64,000 nucleotides of DNA from Paenibacillus montanisoli (GTDB lineage Bacteria; Bacillota; Bacilli; Paenibacillales; Paenibacillaceae): contig NZ_QLUW01000002.1 of NCBI RefSeq assembly GCF_003268025.1, positions 372,001-436,000 on the forward strand, read 5' to 3'. The position numbers were made by a program, and so were the translations under genes. A model generated the notes under the pieces. It had not been told where the DNA came from. It worked only from the letters and a program-made list of their open reading frames with translations, and ran no database searches. Each line of letters begins with the position of its first letter. Position 1 is the first letter of the stretch. Below, piece by piece: positions 8,110 through 17,340 of this stretch.

Positions 8110-8190
8110 TGCACAGAGGGCAATAGTACTAAAAAGCTTTGCATCGGTAAAGCTAAATGCGACGAGCCGTAGCTGGAAAAAACACACATA
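8110..8190 (+). ncRNA. Candidate structured leader upstream of a small membrane protein
   Basis: The 139-nt space between the divergent permease gene and the small plus-strand gene contains AGCTTT (8135-8140) and AAAGCT (8149-8154) enclosing loop GCATCGGT. ATGC (8157-8160) can pair with GCAT of that loop, giving an H-type pseudoknot; AGCC and AGCTGG follow. It does not match any riboswitch consensus I know. It could equally be on the minus strand as the permease leader. Confidence 0.3.
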
Positions 8191-8216
8191 CTTGGCTGAG
8201 AGGTGCATGATAGAAC

Positions 8217-8459
8217 TTGGATACCGTACTAGGCATTGGCATTATTATTTTAGGAATCACCGGCGTGTATGCAGCATTGTTTAAATATTCGAAAAAAACT
8301 CACCGAAGCATGAAGCTGACAACAAGCAATCCGAGTCTGCTCGCCACCATCCTGGCATCCATCCTGCAGTCGCTGCCATGGTGGGTTTCGCGCGTATTTT
8401 TCCTTTTAGTCAGCTTAATGGCGATCATGATCGGCGCGATGACTCTAGTTACGATGTAG
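8217..8459 (+). CDS. Small two-helix membrane protein
   Basis: 80 residues with two hydrophobic helices (about 4-22, GIGIIILGITGVYAALF, and 55-79, WWVSRVFFLLVSLMAIMIGA) around a short polar loop; not recognised. The start is a TTG with GAGAGGTG about 12 nt upstream, a long spacing, so initiation may be weak. It ends 10 nt before the convergent PhyH gene. Confidence 0.5.
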   Translation: MDTVLGIGIIILGITGVYAALFKYSKKTHRSMKLTTSNPSLLATILASILQSLPWWVSRVFFLLVSLMAIMIGAMTLVTM

Positions 8460-8469
8460 CTAGCCGTCC

Positions 8470-9174
8470 TTAACGTCGGTAACCGGACAACAGCATGCGA
8501 TCCTCCAGCAGCTTGCCTGTGGCCGCGTAGCGGCAATTTGCCGCAGCTGCTTGAAAGGCATACGCGCGGCGCGGCTTGTCCGTATGATTCCGCTTGCTGT
8601 GATGCAGCGTTTCCCGGTGGAAGAACACCGCATCTCCCGGCGCCATCGGCTTGCACGGCATACCGTTTTCCGGTTCCGCCGCCCGCTTATGCCCGCCCTC
8701 CGGGTTCAAGTTGGGCTGCCTGCCCAGCCTATGCGAGCCAGGGGCAATCCATAAGCCCGCATTATCCTGCGAGATAGGATCGAGCGCAATAAAGCCGTTC
8801 AGCATATGACCGAGAATATGCGTATATTGATTGTCCTGATGCCATTCAAGCCCGTTGCCATGCGGTTCCACGACCGCATACATGCCCATCCAGATCCGCA
8901 CCTTGTCACCGAGAAGCTGTTCAAGAATGGCAACAACCCCCGGGTCTGTCAGAAAATCCACCGTATGCGGGAAAGTAGGCTTCGCTTGTTCGAGATTGAT
9001 GATATTTTGGCTCTGCCAAGAGCCAGTTCCTTTTCGATTCGCAAACTCGGCATGCTCCGAATTAATGGCCTCAACCGTTTCGATCGTCAGAAAGCCGGGT
9101 GCGTAAAAATACCCTTCACGGTAAAATTGCTCCACCATTTCCTGCGTAAGCGCGAACTTCGTTATCTTTGTCAA
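8470..9174 (-). CDS. PhyH-family Fe(II)/2-oxoglutarate dioxygenase
   Basis: 234 residues in the phytanoyl-CoA dioxygenase family, cytoplasmic enzymes that hydroxylate small molecules using iron and 2-oxoglutarate. The iron triad is visible: HQD in LEWHQDNQYTHI (about residue 116) and a distal His in FFHRETLHHSKRN, followed by an Arg suitable for 2-oxoglutarate. The TTG start at 9174 is 9 nt after AAGGAGG. It lies downstream of a second PhyH gene but is separated from it by a terminator. Substrate unknown. Confidence 0.85.
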   Translation of the reverse strand: MTKITKFALTQEMVEQFYREGYFYAPGFLTIETVEAINSEHAEFANRKGTGSWQSQNIINLEQAKPTFPHTVDFLTDPGVVAILEQLLGDKVRIWMGMYAVVEPHGNGLEWHQDNQYTHILGHMLNGFIALDPISQDNAGLWIAPGSHRLGRQPNLNPEGGHKRAAEPENGMPCKPMAPGDAVFFHRETLHHSKRNHTDKPRRAYAFQAAAANCRYAATGKLLEDRMLLSGYRR

Positions 9175-9212
9175 ATGCGTTCTCCTCCTTAATTGGCATT
9201 ATTCGTAAAAAA

Positions 9213-9241
9213 AACAGGTTGCCGGGGAACGGCAGCCTGTT
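9213..9241 (-). terminator. Terminator between the two PhyH genes
   Basis: AACAGGTTGCCG / CGGCAGCCTGTT stem, eight T residues on the minus strand; it ends the selO-to-PhyH transcript. Confidence 0.8.
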
Positions 9242-9261
9242 CTTCTAGTTGCGTTTTATAA

Positions 9262-9972
9262 TTAATAGCCGAAATAGCGGTAGCCGAGCGAAGCCGGCGG
9301 AAGCATCCGTTCCTTCTGCTCATCCGTCAGCTGATCCAGCAGGCTTTGCTCACGCGAATACTCGGCCCATGAAATCATCGCGGGCGCGAATTTATACAGG
9401 AGGGAGCGACGCTCGTGAGCGGCTTGCCAAGGGAAGGTACCGTGGGCTAACGCCTCCGTGAAGATCAGCACGTCCCCCGCTCTCTGCGGCACATGAATGG
9501 ATGGACCGATCTCCGAATAGTCAAGAAATTCCTTCGGGGTCGGGAAGTTCGACTTATGGCTGCCCGGAATGCAGCAGAAACCGCCATCATCCGGCCCGAT
9601 ATCCGTTATAGCATACGATACGACGGTAAGTCCGCTGTAAATGCGTCCACCCTTTAATGTATAGTATTGACCCGGATCATATGGGATGCTGCCGCCATGA
9701 AGACCCAGCTTCGGAGCGCCTTTGCGGTGAATGATGGCGTATTCGTGATCCAGCCGGTAGCTTGGTCCAAGAATTTCATCCAAATACGGATTCAACTTCG
9801 TGTCGTCGATCAGCCTTCGGAAATCTTCGCCCCACTGCAAAATCGAATCGTTTGGCTGGCCTTGGCGCTCATCCACGGCACGGTTCATCCGCTCGAGCAT
9901 CTCTTTGGAAAGTACATTCTCAATAACTAAATACCCTTGCAAATCGAATAGATAACGCTCTTTGGTGTTCAA
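9262..9972 (-). CDS. PhyH-family protein with an HxG iron motif
   Basis: 236 residues of the phytanoyl-CoA dioxygenase fold. Where the family normally has HxD/E, this protein has LHGGS (about residue 91), so the carboxylate iron ligand is absent at the usual place. The distal His is in EALAHGTFPW and the 2-oxoglutarate Arg in ERRSLLYKF. HxG/A is known from the iron/2-oxoglutarate halogenases, but HGG is also seen in uncharacterised PhyH proteins, so the chemistry is open. TTG start at 9972 with AGGAGG about 10 nt upstream. It is last in an operon with the SDR, lyase and selO genes and has its own terminator. Confidence 0.8.
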   Translation of the reverse strand: MNTKERYLFDLQGYLVIENVLSKEMLERMNRAVDERQGQPNDSILQWGEDFRRLIDDTKLNPYLDEILGPSYRLDHEYAIIHRKGAPKLGLHGGSIPYDPGQYYTLKGGRIYSGLTVVSYAITDIGPDDGGFCCIPGSHKSNFPTPKEFLDYSEIGPSIHVPQRAGDVLIFTEALAHGTFPWQAAHERRSLLYKFAPAMISWAEYSREQSLLDQLTDEQKERMLPPASLGYRYFGY

Positions 9973-10043
9973 ACTGAAATCGCCTCCTAATAAAGTTGAT
10001 CTATTCGACGCTTTCCAGCATTCTCCTTCCTGATCGTTCGTTT

Positions 10044-10847
10044 CTATCCGTGAAGCAGCGATTCCGCGCCGTCGATATAAATCGGCGTACCGGTAATATG
10101 CTTCGACGCATCGGAGGCCAGAAACAGGACGAGGTCGCCGACCTGGGCCGCCCGGCCCGGCCCGCCTTCTAACGGCTGATCGCCATCAGGATACTCAACC
10201 GTGATTTGAACCTTCTCCAGCTCAGGCACCGGATGCGTATTTTGCCCGATATTCGTCTTGATCGCGCCAGGGCAAATGGCGTTAACCCGAATGCCATACT
10301 GGGCAAGCTCAAGCGCCGCCATTTGCATGAAGGCGACCTGACCTGCCTTTGAGGTGCTGTAAGCACTCATGCCGATATTCGAGAACACCCGATTTCCGTT
10401 GATCGAGCTTGTGATGATGACGCTGCCGCCATTTTTCTTCAGCAGCGGGATCGCATATTTGACGCTCAGGAAGGTGCCTTTCAAGTTTATATCGAGTGTC
10501 TTGGTCCAATCCTCAGGGGTCATCGACTCGATCGGGGCGAGCGTTCCATTCACGCCGGCATTGGCGAACACGATATCCAGCCGGTCCCACGCATCCTCTG
10601 CCCCCTTCACGGCACGTTCGACATCCTCCGGCTTTGCAATATCGGCTTCGACCGCAATGGCTTCGCCTCCCGCCTCCTCGATTCGCTTCTTCACGTCCAG
10701 CACCCGGTCTTCTTTCAAATCGACAACCGCGATTCGTGCGCCCTCCGCCGCTAGCCGAAGCGCCGCCGCTCGCCCGATTCCCGAGCCTGCGCCGGTGATG
10801 AGCGCGACTTTGCCGTCCAATCGGGCTTGTGCTTTCGAAATGGTCAT
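10044..10847 (-). CDS. Short-chain dehydrogenase/reductase
   Basis: 267-residue classical SDR. It has the NAD(P) motif TGAGSGIG (residues 19-26), an Asp after beta-2 (VVDLKED) that favours NAD(H), the FANAGV motif, catalytic Ser in IITSSING and YSTSK for Tyr/Lys. The C-terminus holds the usual SDASKHITG. Family members interconvert alcohols and ketones on sugars or small acids. ATG at 10847 has AAGGAGG at a rather long 13-nt spacing. It lies between the PhyH gene and the PatB-like gene in one operon. Confidence 0.9.
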   Translation of the reverse strand: MTISKAQARLDGKVALITGAGSGIGRAAALRLAAEGARIAVVDLKEDRVLDVKKRIEEAGGEAIAVEADIAKPEDVERAVKGAEDAWDRLDIVFANAGVNGTLAPIESMTPEDWTKTLDINLKGTFLSVKYAIPLLKKNGGSVIITSSINGNRVFSNIGMSAYSTSKAGQVAFMQMAALELAQYGIRVNAICPGAIKTNIGQNTHPVPELEKVQITVEYPDGDQPLEGGPGRAAQVGDLVLFLASDASKHITGTPIYIDGAESLLHG

Positions 10848-10880
10848 GGCTTGGAATAAACCTCCTTTTCTACAGCACTA

Positions 10881-12047
10881 TTATTTCACGGCGGCTTCGA
10901 TTTGAATCAGCGCCTTCTCCAGCACCGATCGCGGACAGGCTACGGTCATGCGCATGAATCCTTCGCCTTCCGCTCCGAAATGGCACCCCTGATTTAGCGC
11001 AACTTTTGCCTTATGGATAAATAGGTCATCCAATTCGTCCCGAGTCAGCCCGAGTTCTCGGCAGTCCAGCCAGACGAAATAGGTGCCATCCGGCTTCACG
11101 GCATGAATGAAAGGAATCCGCTTATTCAAAAAATGGATAACGAACTCGATATTCGACTGCACATACCCAAGCAGCTGATTTAACCATTCTTCCCCATGAC
11201 GGTAGGCGCTCTCTAAGGCGGCGGTTCCTAACGTATTCGGAGATTCGATTCCCCAGGCTTGAACGGCCTGGTTATACTTCGCCTGCAGCGTCCGATTCGG
11301 AATGATGACGCTTGAAGCATGCAAGCCTAATAAATTAAAGGTTTTGCTAGGTGCGACACATGTGATGGATTGGTCGGCGAACGCTTCCGAAATCGAGGCA
11401 AAAGGCGTATGGGAATGCCTCTTATAAATGAGATCGCAGTGAATGTCGTCGGAAACAACCAAAGTCCGATGCTTCAGACACAGCTCTCCTAGCCGGACCA
11501 GCTCTTCTCTCGACCATACCCTGCCGACCGGATTGTGGGGACTGCACAATATGAGCATGGCCGCGCCTTTGCTCAGCTGCGCCTCCAAGTCGTCGAAATC
11601 CATCGTATACCGGCCGTTCTCCAGCATAAGCGGATTGTTTACGGCTTCACGCCCCTGCGCCTCTATGATTCGGGCAAAATTGTAGACGGGAGCTTGGTAG
11701 ACGATACGCTCCCCCGGTTTGGTGAACGTGTTCACGATAAGGCTCAAGGCGGCAATAACATCCGGGCTGTGCGAGATCCACTCCCGCTCCACCTGCCAGC
11801 GATGTCGGCGCCGCAGCCAGTCCTTGATCGCGTCCAGATAGGAATCGGTTCGGAAGGAGTAGCCAAAAACGCCGTGTTCGACGCGATTCTTGAGCGCTGC
11901 TACGACTTCAGGCGGCGATGCAAAATCCATATCCGCTACCCACATCGGGATCAACTCGTCGCCATTGCCGAAATAGCGCCTTAATCCGTCCCACTTTAAG
12001 CTCGAAGTGTTTCTGCGGTCGATCATGCGGTCGAAATCGTATTTCAT
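10881..12047 (-). CDS. patB: MalY/PatB-type PLP-dependent C-S lyase or aminotransferase
   Basis: 388 residues, fold-type I PLP enzyme. The MalY/PatB group is shown by the N-terminus MKYDFDRMIDRRNTSSLKWD, MWVADMDFASP, LCSPHNPVGRVW, SDDIHCDLIY and the PLP lysine in APSKTFNLLGL. These enzymes usually cleave cystathionine and other C-S bonds. I use ATG 12047, which matches family length; a TTG 33 nt upstream is unlikely. The start lies 2 nt after the selO stop, with little ribosome site of its own, implying coupling to selO. Confidence 0.9.
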   Translation of the reverse strand: MKYDFDRMIDRRNTSSLKWDGLRRYFGNGDELIPMWVADMDFASPPEVVAALKNRVEHGVFGYSFRTDSYLDAIKDWLRRRHRWQVEREWISHSPDVIAALSLIVNTFTKPGERIVYQAPVYNFARIIEAQGREAVNNPLMLENGRYTMDFDDLEAQLSKGAAMLILCSPHNPVGRVWSREELVRLGELCLKHRTLVVSDDIHCDLIYKRHSHTPFASISEAFADQSITCVAPSKTFNLLGLHASSVIIPNRTLQAKYNQAVQAWGIESPNTLGTAALESAYRHGEEWLNQLLGYVQSNIEFVIHFLNKRIPFIHAVKPDGTYFVWLDCRELGLTRDELDDLFIHKAKVALNQGCHFGAEGEGFMRMTVACPRSVLEKALIQIEAAVK

Positions 12048-12049
12048 GT

Positions 12050-13528
12050 TTAGGTTCCGCAATAGGTCCGGTACGCGCAAGAAGACGGTTCAGGCAAGGC
12101 AGCATATTCGTCTTGCTCCGGCGCATAAGCGAAAGGGTTCGCCAGCGCTTCAAGCAGGCGCTCCATCACTCGATAGTCTTCTTGACTCACGGCCGCTTCG
12201 AGAGCGGCCTCAACACGATGGTTCCGGGGAATGACGGCCGGATTGCTGCTTCTCATCAGTTGCATGGACGCTTCGCGGGTTTCCTGCTGCCGGCCAAGTC
12301 TCGCTTGCCACCGCTCATGCCACTCCGTAAATCCCGTCGAGCCGAACATCTCCGTATCTTCCGGCTTTCCGAACGTTAAGGAGCGGAACGTATTCGTAAA
12401 ATCGGCGTGATGATGCTGCATCAAGCGAAGCAAGTCATCGACAAGCGCTTCATCCTCTTCCTCTTCGCCGAAGATCCCGAGCTTGCCTCTCATGCCGGTA
12501 AGCCAATGATGATGGAACTGCTCCGCGAAGCCCGCTAGCGCCTCTTCAGCCAATCGGATCGCTTCCGCTTCCGTTTCGTGCAGCAGGGGCAGCAGCGTTT
12601 CCGCAAACCGCGCGAGATTCCATGCGGCGATGCCCGGTTGATTGCGATATGCATAGCGGCCTTGCGAATCGATGGAGCTGAAGACGGTCGCCGGATCATA
12701 GGCGTCCATGAACGCGCATGGTCCATAGTCGATCGTTTCGCCGCTCAGCGCCATATTGTCGGTATTCATGACGCCGTGGATAAACCCGGCCAGCTGCCAT
12801 TTCGCAATCAGCTTTGCCTGCCGTTCTATAACCGCTTGAAGAAGGCGAAGATATGGCTGCTCGTCATCCGCCTCCTCCGGGTAATGCCGCGCGATCGTAT
12901 AATCGGCGAGCGCCTGAAGCTCTTCGATATTGCCGCGGCTCGCCGCATACTGGAACGTGCCGACCCGGATATGGCTTGCCGCCACGCGGGTCAGAATCGC
13001 ACCGGGCTGCACCGTATCGCGGATAATGGATGCGCCGGTCGTAACAACCGCCAGGCTGCGCGTCGTCGGGATGCCTAATGCGGCCATCGCTTCGCTGATG
13101 ATGTATTCGCGCAGCATCGGGCCTAGTGCCGCCCGGCCGTCTCCCCGCCGAGAATATGGCGTAACGCCGGAGCCTTTCAGCTGGATATCGACTCGCTCGC
13201 CTTGAGGCGTAAGCTGTTCGCCGATCAATAACGCCCGTCCGTCCCCCAGCATCGTGAAATGCCCGAATTGATGCCCCGCATACGCTTGCGCAAGGGGAGT
13301 CGCGCCCTCCGGAACCCGGTTGCCGGCAAATATTGCGATGCCGTCCTCTTCACGCAGCGCTTCGGCGCGAAGCCCAAGCTCGGCTGCAAGCTTTTCATTC
13401 AATGCGATTAATTCCGGCGCCCGCGAAGGGGCCGGGTTTTGCAAGCTATAGAACGTTTGCGGCAGTCGGGCGTAGCTGTTATCTAATCTCCATCCCGCTT
13501 CCATCTTCGAATGATTCTCTGACATCAT
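12050..13528 (-). CDS. selO: SelO/YdiU pseudokinase protein AMPylase
   Basis: 492-residue SelO-family protein, a pseudokinase fold that transfers AMP to proteins and is linked to redox stress. Seen: [12 protein letters not shown] near the N-terminus, [59 protein letters not shown] (metal and catalytic region) and a C-terminal Cys (YRTYCGT) where eukaryotic SelO has selenocysteine. Start at ATG 13528 (or 13525) has AAAGGGCG about 9 nt upstream. First gene of an operon with the PatB-like, SDR and PhyH genes. Confidence 0.92.
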   Translation of the reverse strand: MMSENHSKMEAGWRLDNSYARLPQTFYSLQNPAPSRAPELIALNEKLAAELGLRAEALREEDGIAIFAGNRVPEGATPLAQAYAGHQFGHFTMLGDGRALLIGEQLTPQGERVDIQLKGSGVTPYSRRGDGRAALGPMLREYIISEAMAALGIPTTRSLAVVTTGASIIRDTVQPGAILTRVAASHIRVGTFQYAASRGNIEELQALADYTIARHYPEEADDEQPYLRLLQAVIERQAKLIAKWQLAGFIHGVMNTDNMALSGETIDYGPCAFMDAYDPATVFSSIDSQGRYAYRNQPGIAAWNLARFAETLLPLLHETEAEAIRLAEEALAGFAEQFHHHWLTGMRGKLGIFGEEEEDEALVDDLLRLMQHHHADFTNTFRSLTFGKPEDTEMFGSTGFTEWHERWQARLGRQQETREASMQLMRSSNPAVIPRNHRVEAALEAAVSQEDYRVMERLLEALANPFAYAPEQDEYAALPEPSSCAYRTYCGT

Positions 13529-13648
13529 ATCTGCATCGCCCTTTTCCATTTTTGACTTTAGGTTTAACGTTACCCCGTATCCCAATACCAAGCTGTAGTC
13601 ATTTTACCATAGTTTAACGATTCTACTCTATTAAGGAACGGTCAAGAC

Positions 13649-13676
13649 TTGAAATAATTAAACAAATCACTATACT
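13649..13676 (+). promoter_or_regulatory. Sigma-A-type promoter of the permease pair
   Basis: TTGAAA and TATACT separated by 16 nt, 50 nt upstream of the first permease start. Confidence 0.6.
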
Positions 13677-13725
13677 TGATTTGATAGAATGATGTCGAAT
13701 CGGATAGAAAGGAATTCGTTGCAGT

Positions 13726-14613
13726 ATGGCAAAAGTAACTCGGGTCTCCTTCATCATAGTTGGCATTTTATTGTTCGTACTTGTTTTTGCGATGTTTCCC
13801 GCCGTCCTACAGCCTGACCGGCTAGACGGTTCGCTTCAATTTCAATGGACGAAAGGGCTTTCCAGCATCAGCGGTTATTTCAAGGGCATGGCGGGAGGAG
13901 AAACGTTCCGCTACATGTCCGGCACGAATGAGCTGTCGTTCTGGATTGAAATCGGGCGAAGCTTTACCGTGACGTTCACTTACATGATGATCGGCGCAGT
14001 GATCGGGATGACCATCGGCATCCTGCTCGGCATCTATTTTGCCGTTACCCGCGCTCATTGGCTGAAACGCTTGCTGGAGCTGACGAGCGTGCTGCCGGAT
14101 TTCGTCATCGTGATGCTGCTCCAATTTCTTATCGTTTTCATCGCATCGGAAACCGGAATTGTCGTCTTTCAGGTTGCGAGCTTCTCGACGGATGAACCGG
14201 CGGTCGCGCTGCCTTTACTATCGACGATCATCATCCCGGCCATCTACATGATTCGAAACGTCGCCCTTCATATGAATCTGACGCTGACTGAGGATTACAT
14301 CAGCTTCGCCAAAGCCCGCGGACTTGGGAAAAGATACATTATCTTCTATCATGCCCTGCCTAACGTACTCCCTTTCGTCAAAGCGGACCTGCACAAGTTC
14401 ATGGCAATCCTGTTCGGCAATTTGTTTATTTTCGAATATCTATACAATCTAGGCGGCGTCACGATGCTTGTCTTCTCGAACGCATTTACGCGCGAAGGCT
14501 ATCAATATAGCTTGGTCGTAAACGGGATATTCACCTTATTGCTGCTTTATGCCATCATATTTGCGGTATTGAAAGCGTTAGTTTACGGTTGGGGGAAGGT
14601 GTTTGCACGATGA
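13726..14613 (+). CDS. ABC transporter permease, DppB/OppB type
   Basis: 295 residues with an N-terminal helix, a periplasmic-side region and about five further helices. The cytoplasmic EAA-like loop ISFAKARGLGKRYIIFYHALPN marks it as an importer permease of the peptide/nickel class. It forms a heterodimer with the next gene product. ATG at 13726 follows AAAGGA by about 12 nt. No ATPase or solute-binding gene is next to the pair, so these must be supplied from elsewhere. Confidence 0.85.
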   Translation: MAKVTRVSFIIVGILLFVLVFAMFPAVLQPDRLDGSLQFQWTKGLSSISGYFKGMAGGETFRYMSGTNELSFWIEIGRSFTVTFTYMMIGAVIGMTIGILLGIYFAVTRAHWLKRLLELTSVLPDFVIVMLLQFLIVFIASETGIVVFQVASFSTDEPAVALPLLSTIIIPAIYMIRNVALHMNLTLTEDYISFAKARGLGKRYIIFYHALPNVLPFVKADLHKFMAILFGNLFIFEYLYNLGGVTMLVFSNAFTREGYQYSLVVNGIFTLLLLYAIIFAVLKALVYGWGKVFAR

Positions 14614-15530
14614 ACAAAACATTGCTTACAGGGCTTCTCATCACCATCTTGATGCTCGCAGCCTCCTTCTTCGGCCAATACTTCGCGCCCCATGATCTTA
14701 GCGAGCATGTCAGCATCGATTATCTGGTGGACGAGAACGGCGAGAGCAACCTCATCGTTCCGCCGTTAGCCCCGAATTCCAGCTATCCGTTCGGAACCGA
14801 TAAATACGGTTACGATATGATGGCGAAGCTGCTTGCCGGCGCTAAATATACCATTATCGCATCGCTTGCGGTCGCCGTAGTCCGCATCGCAGCAGGCGGA
14901 ATTATAGGACTGCTGATCGGTTATCTCAGCAAATCGAAACCGGCGCGTACCGATCGCGTTCCCATATGGAACGTGCTGAACGGCATACCGATCTTTATTA
15001 TCGTATGGATGGTTATGATCGGCGTTACGATGAATCCTTCGGCCTCTCCTTTCACGATGGCGCTCATTCTCTCCGTTGTGCTGGCGCTGGTCGGCATTCC
15101 GTCCGTCGCGTCAACGGTCAAAGAGAAAACGCTGGTCATTCGGGAGAAGCAGTTCATCCTCTCGGCGAAGTCGATCGGAGCCGGCCACTGGACCATTATT
15201 CGGACGCATCTGTTTCCTCATCTAAAAGAAAGCTTCCTAATTCTGTTCGTGCAGGAAATCGTCCTCATTCTGGGATTGTTCGGTCAGCTGGCGATCTTCA
15301 ATATTTTCGTAGGCGGGACGACGATGTACTTCGATCCTGTCGAATATGTGAGCCGCACGAACGAATGGAGCGGTCTCATCGGACAAGCGCGCAACAATCT
15401 GTTCATTAACCAATGGATCTTGGTCATTCCGCTCATAGCCTACATCGTTTTTATTCTCGGCTTCCATCTGATTTCCATCGGTCTTGAGAAGCTGTACAAG
15501 CAGAAATTTTCCAAGTTCTCGCATATTTAA
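14610..15530 (+). CDS. ABC transporter permease, DppC/OppC type
   Basis: 306 residues, partner of the preceding permease. N-terminal helix, then a segment with FGTDKYGYDMMAKLLAGAKYT, typical of OppC/DppC proteins, then the EAA loop ILSAKSIGAGHWTIIRTHLFPH. The ATG overlaps the preceding stop (ATGA) and has GGGGAAGGTG upstream; an earlier in-frame start at 14589 is unlikely. A terminator follows at once, so the unit is just two genes. Confidence 0.85.
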   Translation: MNKTLLTGLLITILMLAASFFGQYFAPHDLSEHVSIDYLVDENGESNLIVPPLAPNSSYPFGTDKYGYDMMAKLLAGAKYTIIASLAVAVVRIAAGGIIGLLIGYLSKSKPARTDRVPIWNVLNGIPIFIIVWMVMIGVTMNPSASPFTMALILSVVLALVGIPSVASTVKEKTLVIREKQFILSAKSIGAGHWTIIRTHLFPHLKESFLILFVQEIVLILGLFGQLAIFNIFVGGTTMYFDPVEYVSRTNEWSGLIGQARNNLFINQWILVIPLIAYIVFILGFHLISIGLEKLYKQKFSKFSHI

Positions 15531-15536
15531 ACGTCG

Positions 15537-15561
15537 AAGGCTGCCAATCGGCAGCCTTTTT
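15537..15561 (+). terminator. Terminator after the permease pair
   Basis: AAGGCTGCC AATC GGCAGCCTT hairpin followed by TTTAGG. Confidence 0.85.
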
Positions 15562-15658
15562 AGGTCCCCTCGCTTTGCCGCAGACAGCTGACAGGCAGGA
15601 ATCTGCCTCCCGGCATGGAACTAGTAGGGATGCAGCTACCGATGAAGGAAGGTTCCAT

Positions 15659-16855
15659 ATGCCAGTCAATCTCGCTTATTTCCTGTTCTTCTACGTCTTC
15701 GTCTACATGGGAAACGCCGTCTACGGTACGTTTATCCCGCTTTATTTTCAAGATGCCGGCTTCACCCAATCACAGATCGGCACGCTGCTCGGGCTCGGCC
15801 CGCTTATCGCGATTCTAGCGCAGCCGGTTTGGGGGCTGTTCAGCGACCGCGCGAGAACGAAGAACAGCATTCTATTGCTGCTCATTACCGGAACCGGCAT
15901 TACGGTGCTGCTCTATCCGCTTTCGAGCCATTTTGCCTATCTCATGGTGTTCATTTGCATCTTCACCTTCTTCCAATCGCCCATATTTGCGCTGAGCGAC
16001 GCCATTACGCTAGAGGCGCTGGATAAACGCGGCAGCGGGAATTTCAGCCTTATCCGGATGGGCGGCACGTTCGGCTTCGCCGTCATGTCGATCGTATTCG
16101 GATTGATCGCCCAGAAACGCATTGACCTGCTGTTCGGCATTTATGCCGTCATCCTGGCCGTCTGCTTTCTGCTAGCGCTCCGGTTTCCTGTTATAGAAGG
16201 ACATCAAGCCAAGAACAGCCGCAAAATGCCGGTGTGGGTCCTGTTCCGCAACCGGAAGCTGGTGATGTACTTAAGCGCAAACTTCGTGTTTCAGATCACT
16301 CTTGGCTACTACTACTCCTTCTTCCCGCTCTATTTCAAGGAGATGGGCGGAGACAGCGCTTGGCTGGGGTGGTCGATGGTCATCTCGTCGCTGAGCGAAG
16401 TGCCGTTTCTGCTGCTGTCCAAACAAATCTTCAAGCGGGTTCAACCTTCGTACATCTTGCTTGGAGCCGGGGCAGCCGCCGCGCTCAGATGGTACTTGTT
16501 CTCGGCCATCTACGATTCGGCCTGGCTGCTGCCTGCTCAAGCCTTGCACGGATTGATCTTTATCGTGCTTTCCGTCACGATGGCGAATGTCATCAACAAG
16601 GAAGTGCCGGTCGAGCTGAAGGCCAGCGGCCAAACGTTGAACGGCTTGCTCACGCTCGGCATTGCGCGCATCATCGGCAGTCTGGCGGGCGGCGTCGCGA
16701 GCGAAGCATTCGGCATGCGCAGCGTATTTTTTTACAATTTCATCATCACCGTCGTATGTATTGCGGTTTTCGCGCTGGTCTTCCGGCTTCAGCGCGGCAG
16801 CGAAGCTTCGCTTGATCCTGCCATCCGTACGAAAGAAACCCCTGCCTCCGACTAA
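15659..16855 (+). CDS. MFS transporter
   Basis: 398 residues with 12 predicted helices; the loop after helix 2 reads GLFSDRARTKN. General layout resembles the LacY/HcaT-like (MFS_1_like) group that moves sugars or aromatic acids with protons. I use ATG 15659, with GGAAGG 6 nt upstream; the longer open frame adds an unlikely polar 28-residue extension. Substrate unknown. Confidence 0.85.
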   Translation: MPVNLAYFLFFYVFVYMGNAVYGTFIPLYFQDAGFTQSQIGTLLGLGPLIAILAQPVWGLFSDRARTKNSILLLLITGTGITVLLYPLSSHFAYLMVFICIFTFFQSPIFALSDAITLEALDKRGSGNFSLIRMGGTFGFAVMSIVFGLIAQKRIDLLFGIYAVILAVCFLLALRFPVIEGHQAKNSRKMPVWVLFRNRKLVMYLSANFVFQITLGYYYSFFPLYFKEMGGDSAWLGWSMVISSLSEVPFLLLSKQIFKRVQPSYILLGAGAAAALRWYLFSAIYDSAWLLPAQALHGLIFIVLSVTMANVINKEVPVELKASGQTLNGLLTLGIARIIGSLAGGVASEAFGMRSVFFYNFIITVVCIAVFALVFRLQRGSEASLDPAIRTKETPASD

Positions 16856-16873
16856 TTCGCGGAGCAGGGGTTT
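16836..16873. terminator. Bidirectional terminator between convergent MFS and GNAT genes
   Basis: AAACCCCTGC(C)TCCG and CGGAGCAGGGGTTT pair around a short loop; T-rich on the plus side (TTTTCTTT). It overlaps the MFS stop codon. Confidence 0.8.
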
Positions 16874-16881
16874 TCTTTGTG

Positions 16882-17310
16882 TCATTGGATCTTGCCCGCA
16901 TGCACAACGCCGAACATTCCGGTCATTCCGTCATGCTTCTGGAACACGTATTTGTTATAGAAAGCTTCTTTGCCCTGAGAGGCGAATAAGCCGATAAACG
17001 CTTTATCCGGGGCATGGTCCTCTATGTACGCTCGGATCGTGTCCATAATCAGACTTCCGATTCCTTTGCCCTGATGTTCGGGGCGGACGGCGATATCCTG
17101 GATATAGAAGTAGATGCTGCCGTCGCCTACGATCCGGCCCATACCGACGGTTTCGCCGTCATATTGAACGACAACGCCGAAGATGGACTTGGCTAGCGAA
17201 TGCTCCGCAGCCTCGAAATTCATAAAGTCCCGCCAGCCGACTGCCGTGCAGAGCTCTTTGTATTCGGCGAGCGTCGGCGTGCGTTTTACCACCGTATAGT
17301 CGTTTTGCAT
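16882..17310 (-). CDS. GNAT-family acetyltransferase
   Basis: 142-residue cytoplasmic GNAT. The acetyl-CoA motif is IAVRPEHQGKGIGSLIMDTI (about residues 75-94), and ASQGKEAFYNKYVFQ supplies the usual C-terminal strand-helix. Substrate unknown. ATG at 17310 has AAGGAGTG 6-7 nt upstream. Confidence 0.9.
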   Translation of the reverse strand: MQNDYTVVKRTPTLAEYKELCTAVGWRDFMNFEAAEHSLAKSIFGVVVQYDGETVGMGRIVGDGSIYFYIQDIAVRPEHQGKGIGSLIMDTIRAYIEDHAPDKAFIGLFASQGKEAFYNKYVFQKHDGMTGMFGVVHAGKIQ

Positions 17311-17340
17311 ACAATCACTCCTTACTGCTAATATCCGATT

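Noticed and set aside
8110..8190. Cyclic-di-GMP (GEMM) riboswitch
   Set aside because: GCACAGAGGGCAA is reminiscent of the 5' part, but the GACGCAAAGC core and the second helix are missing.
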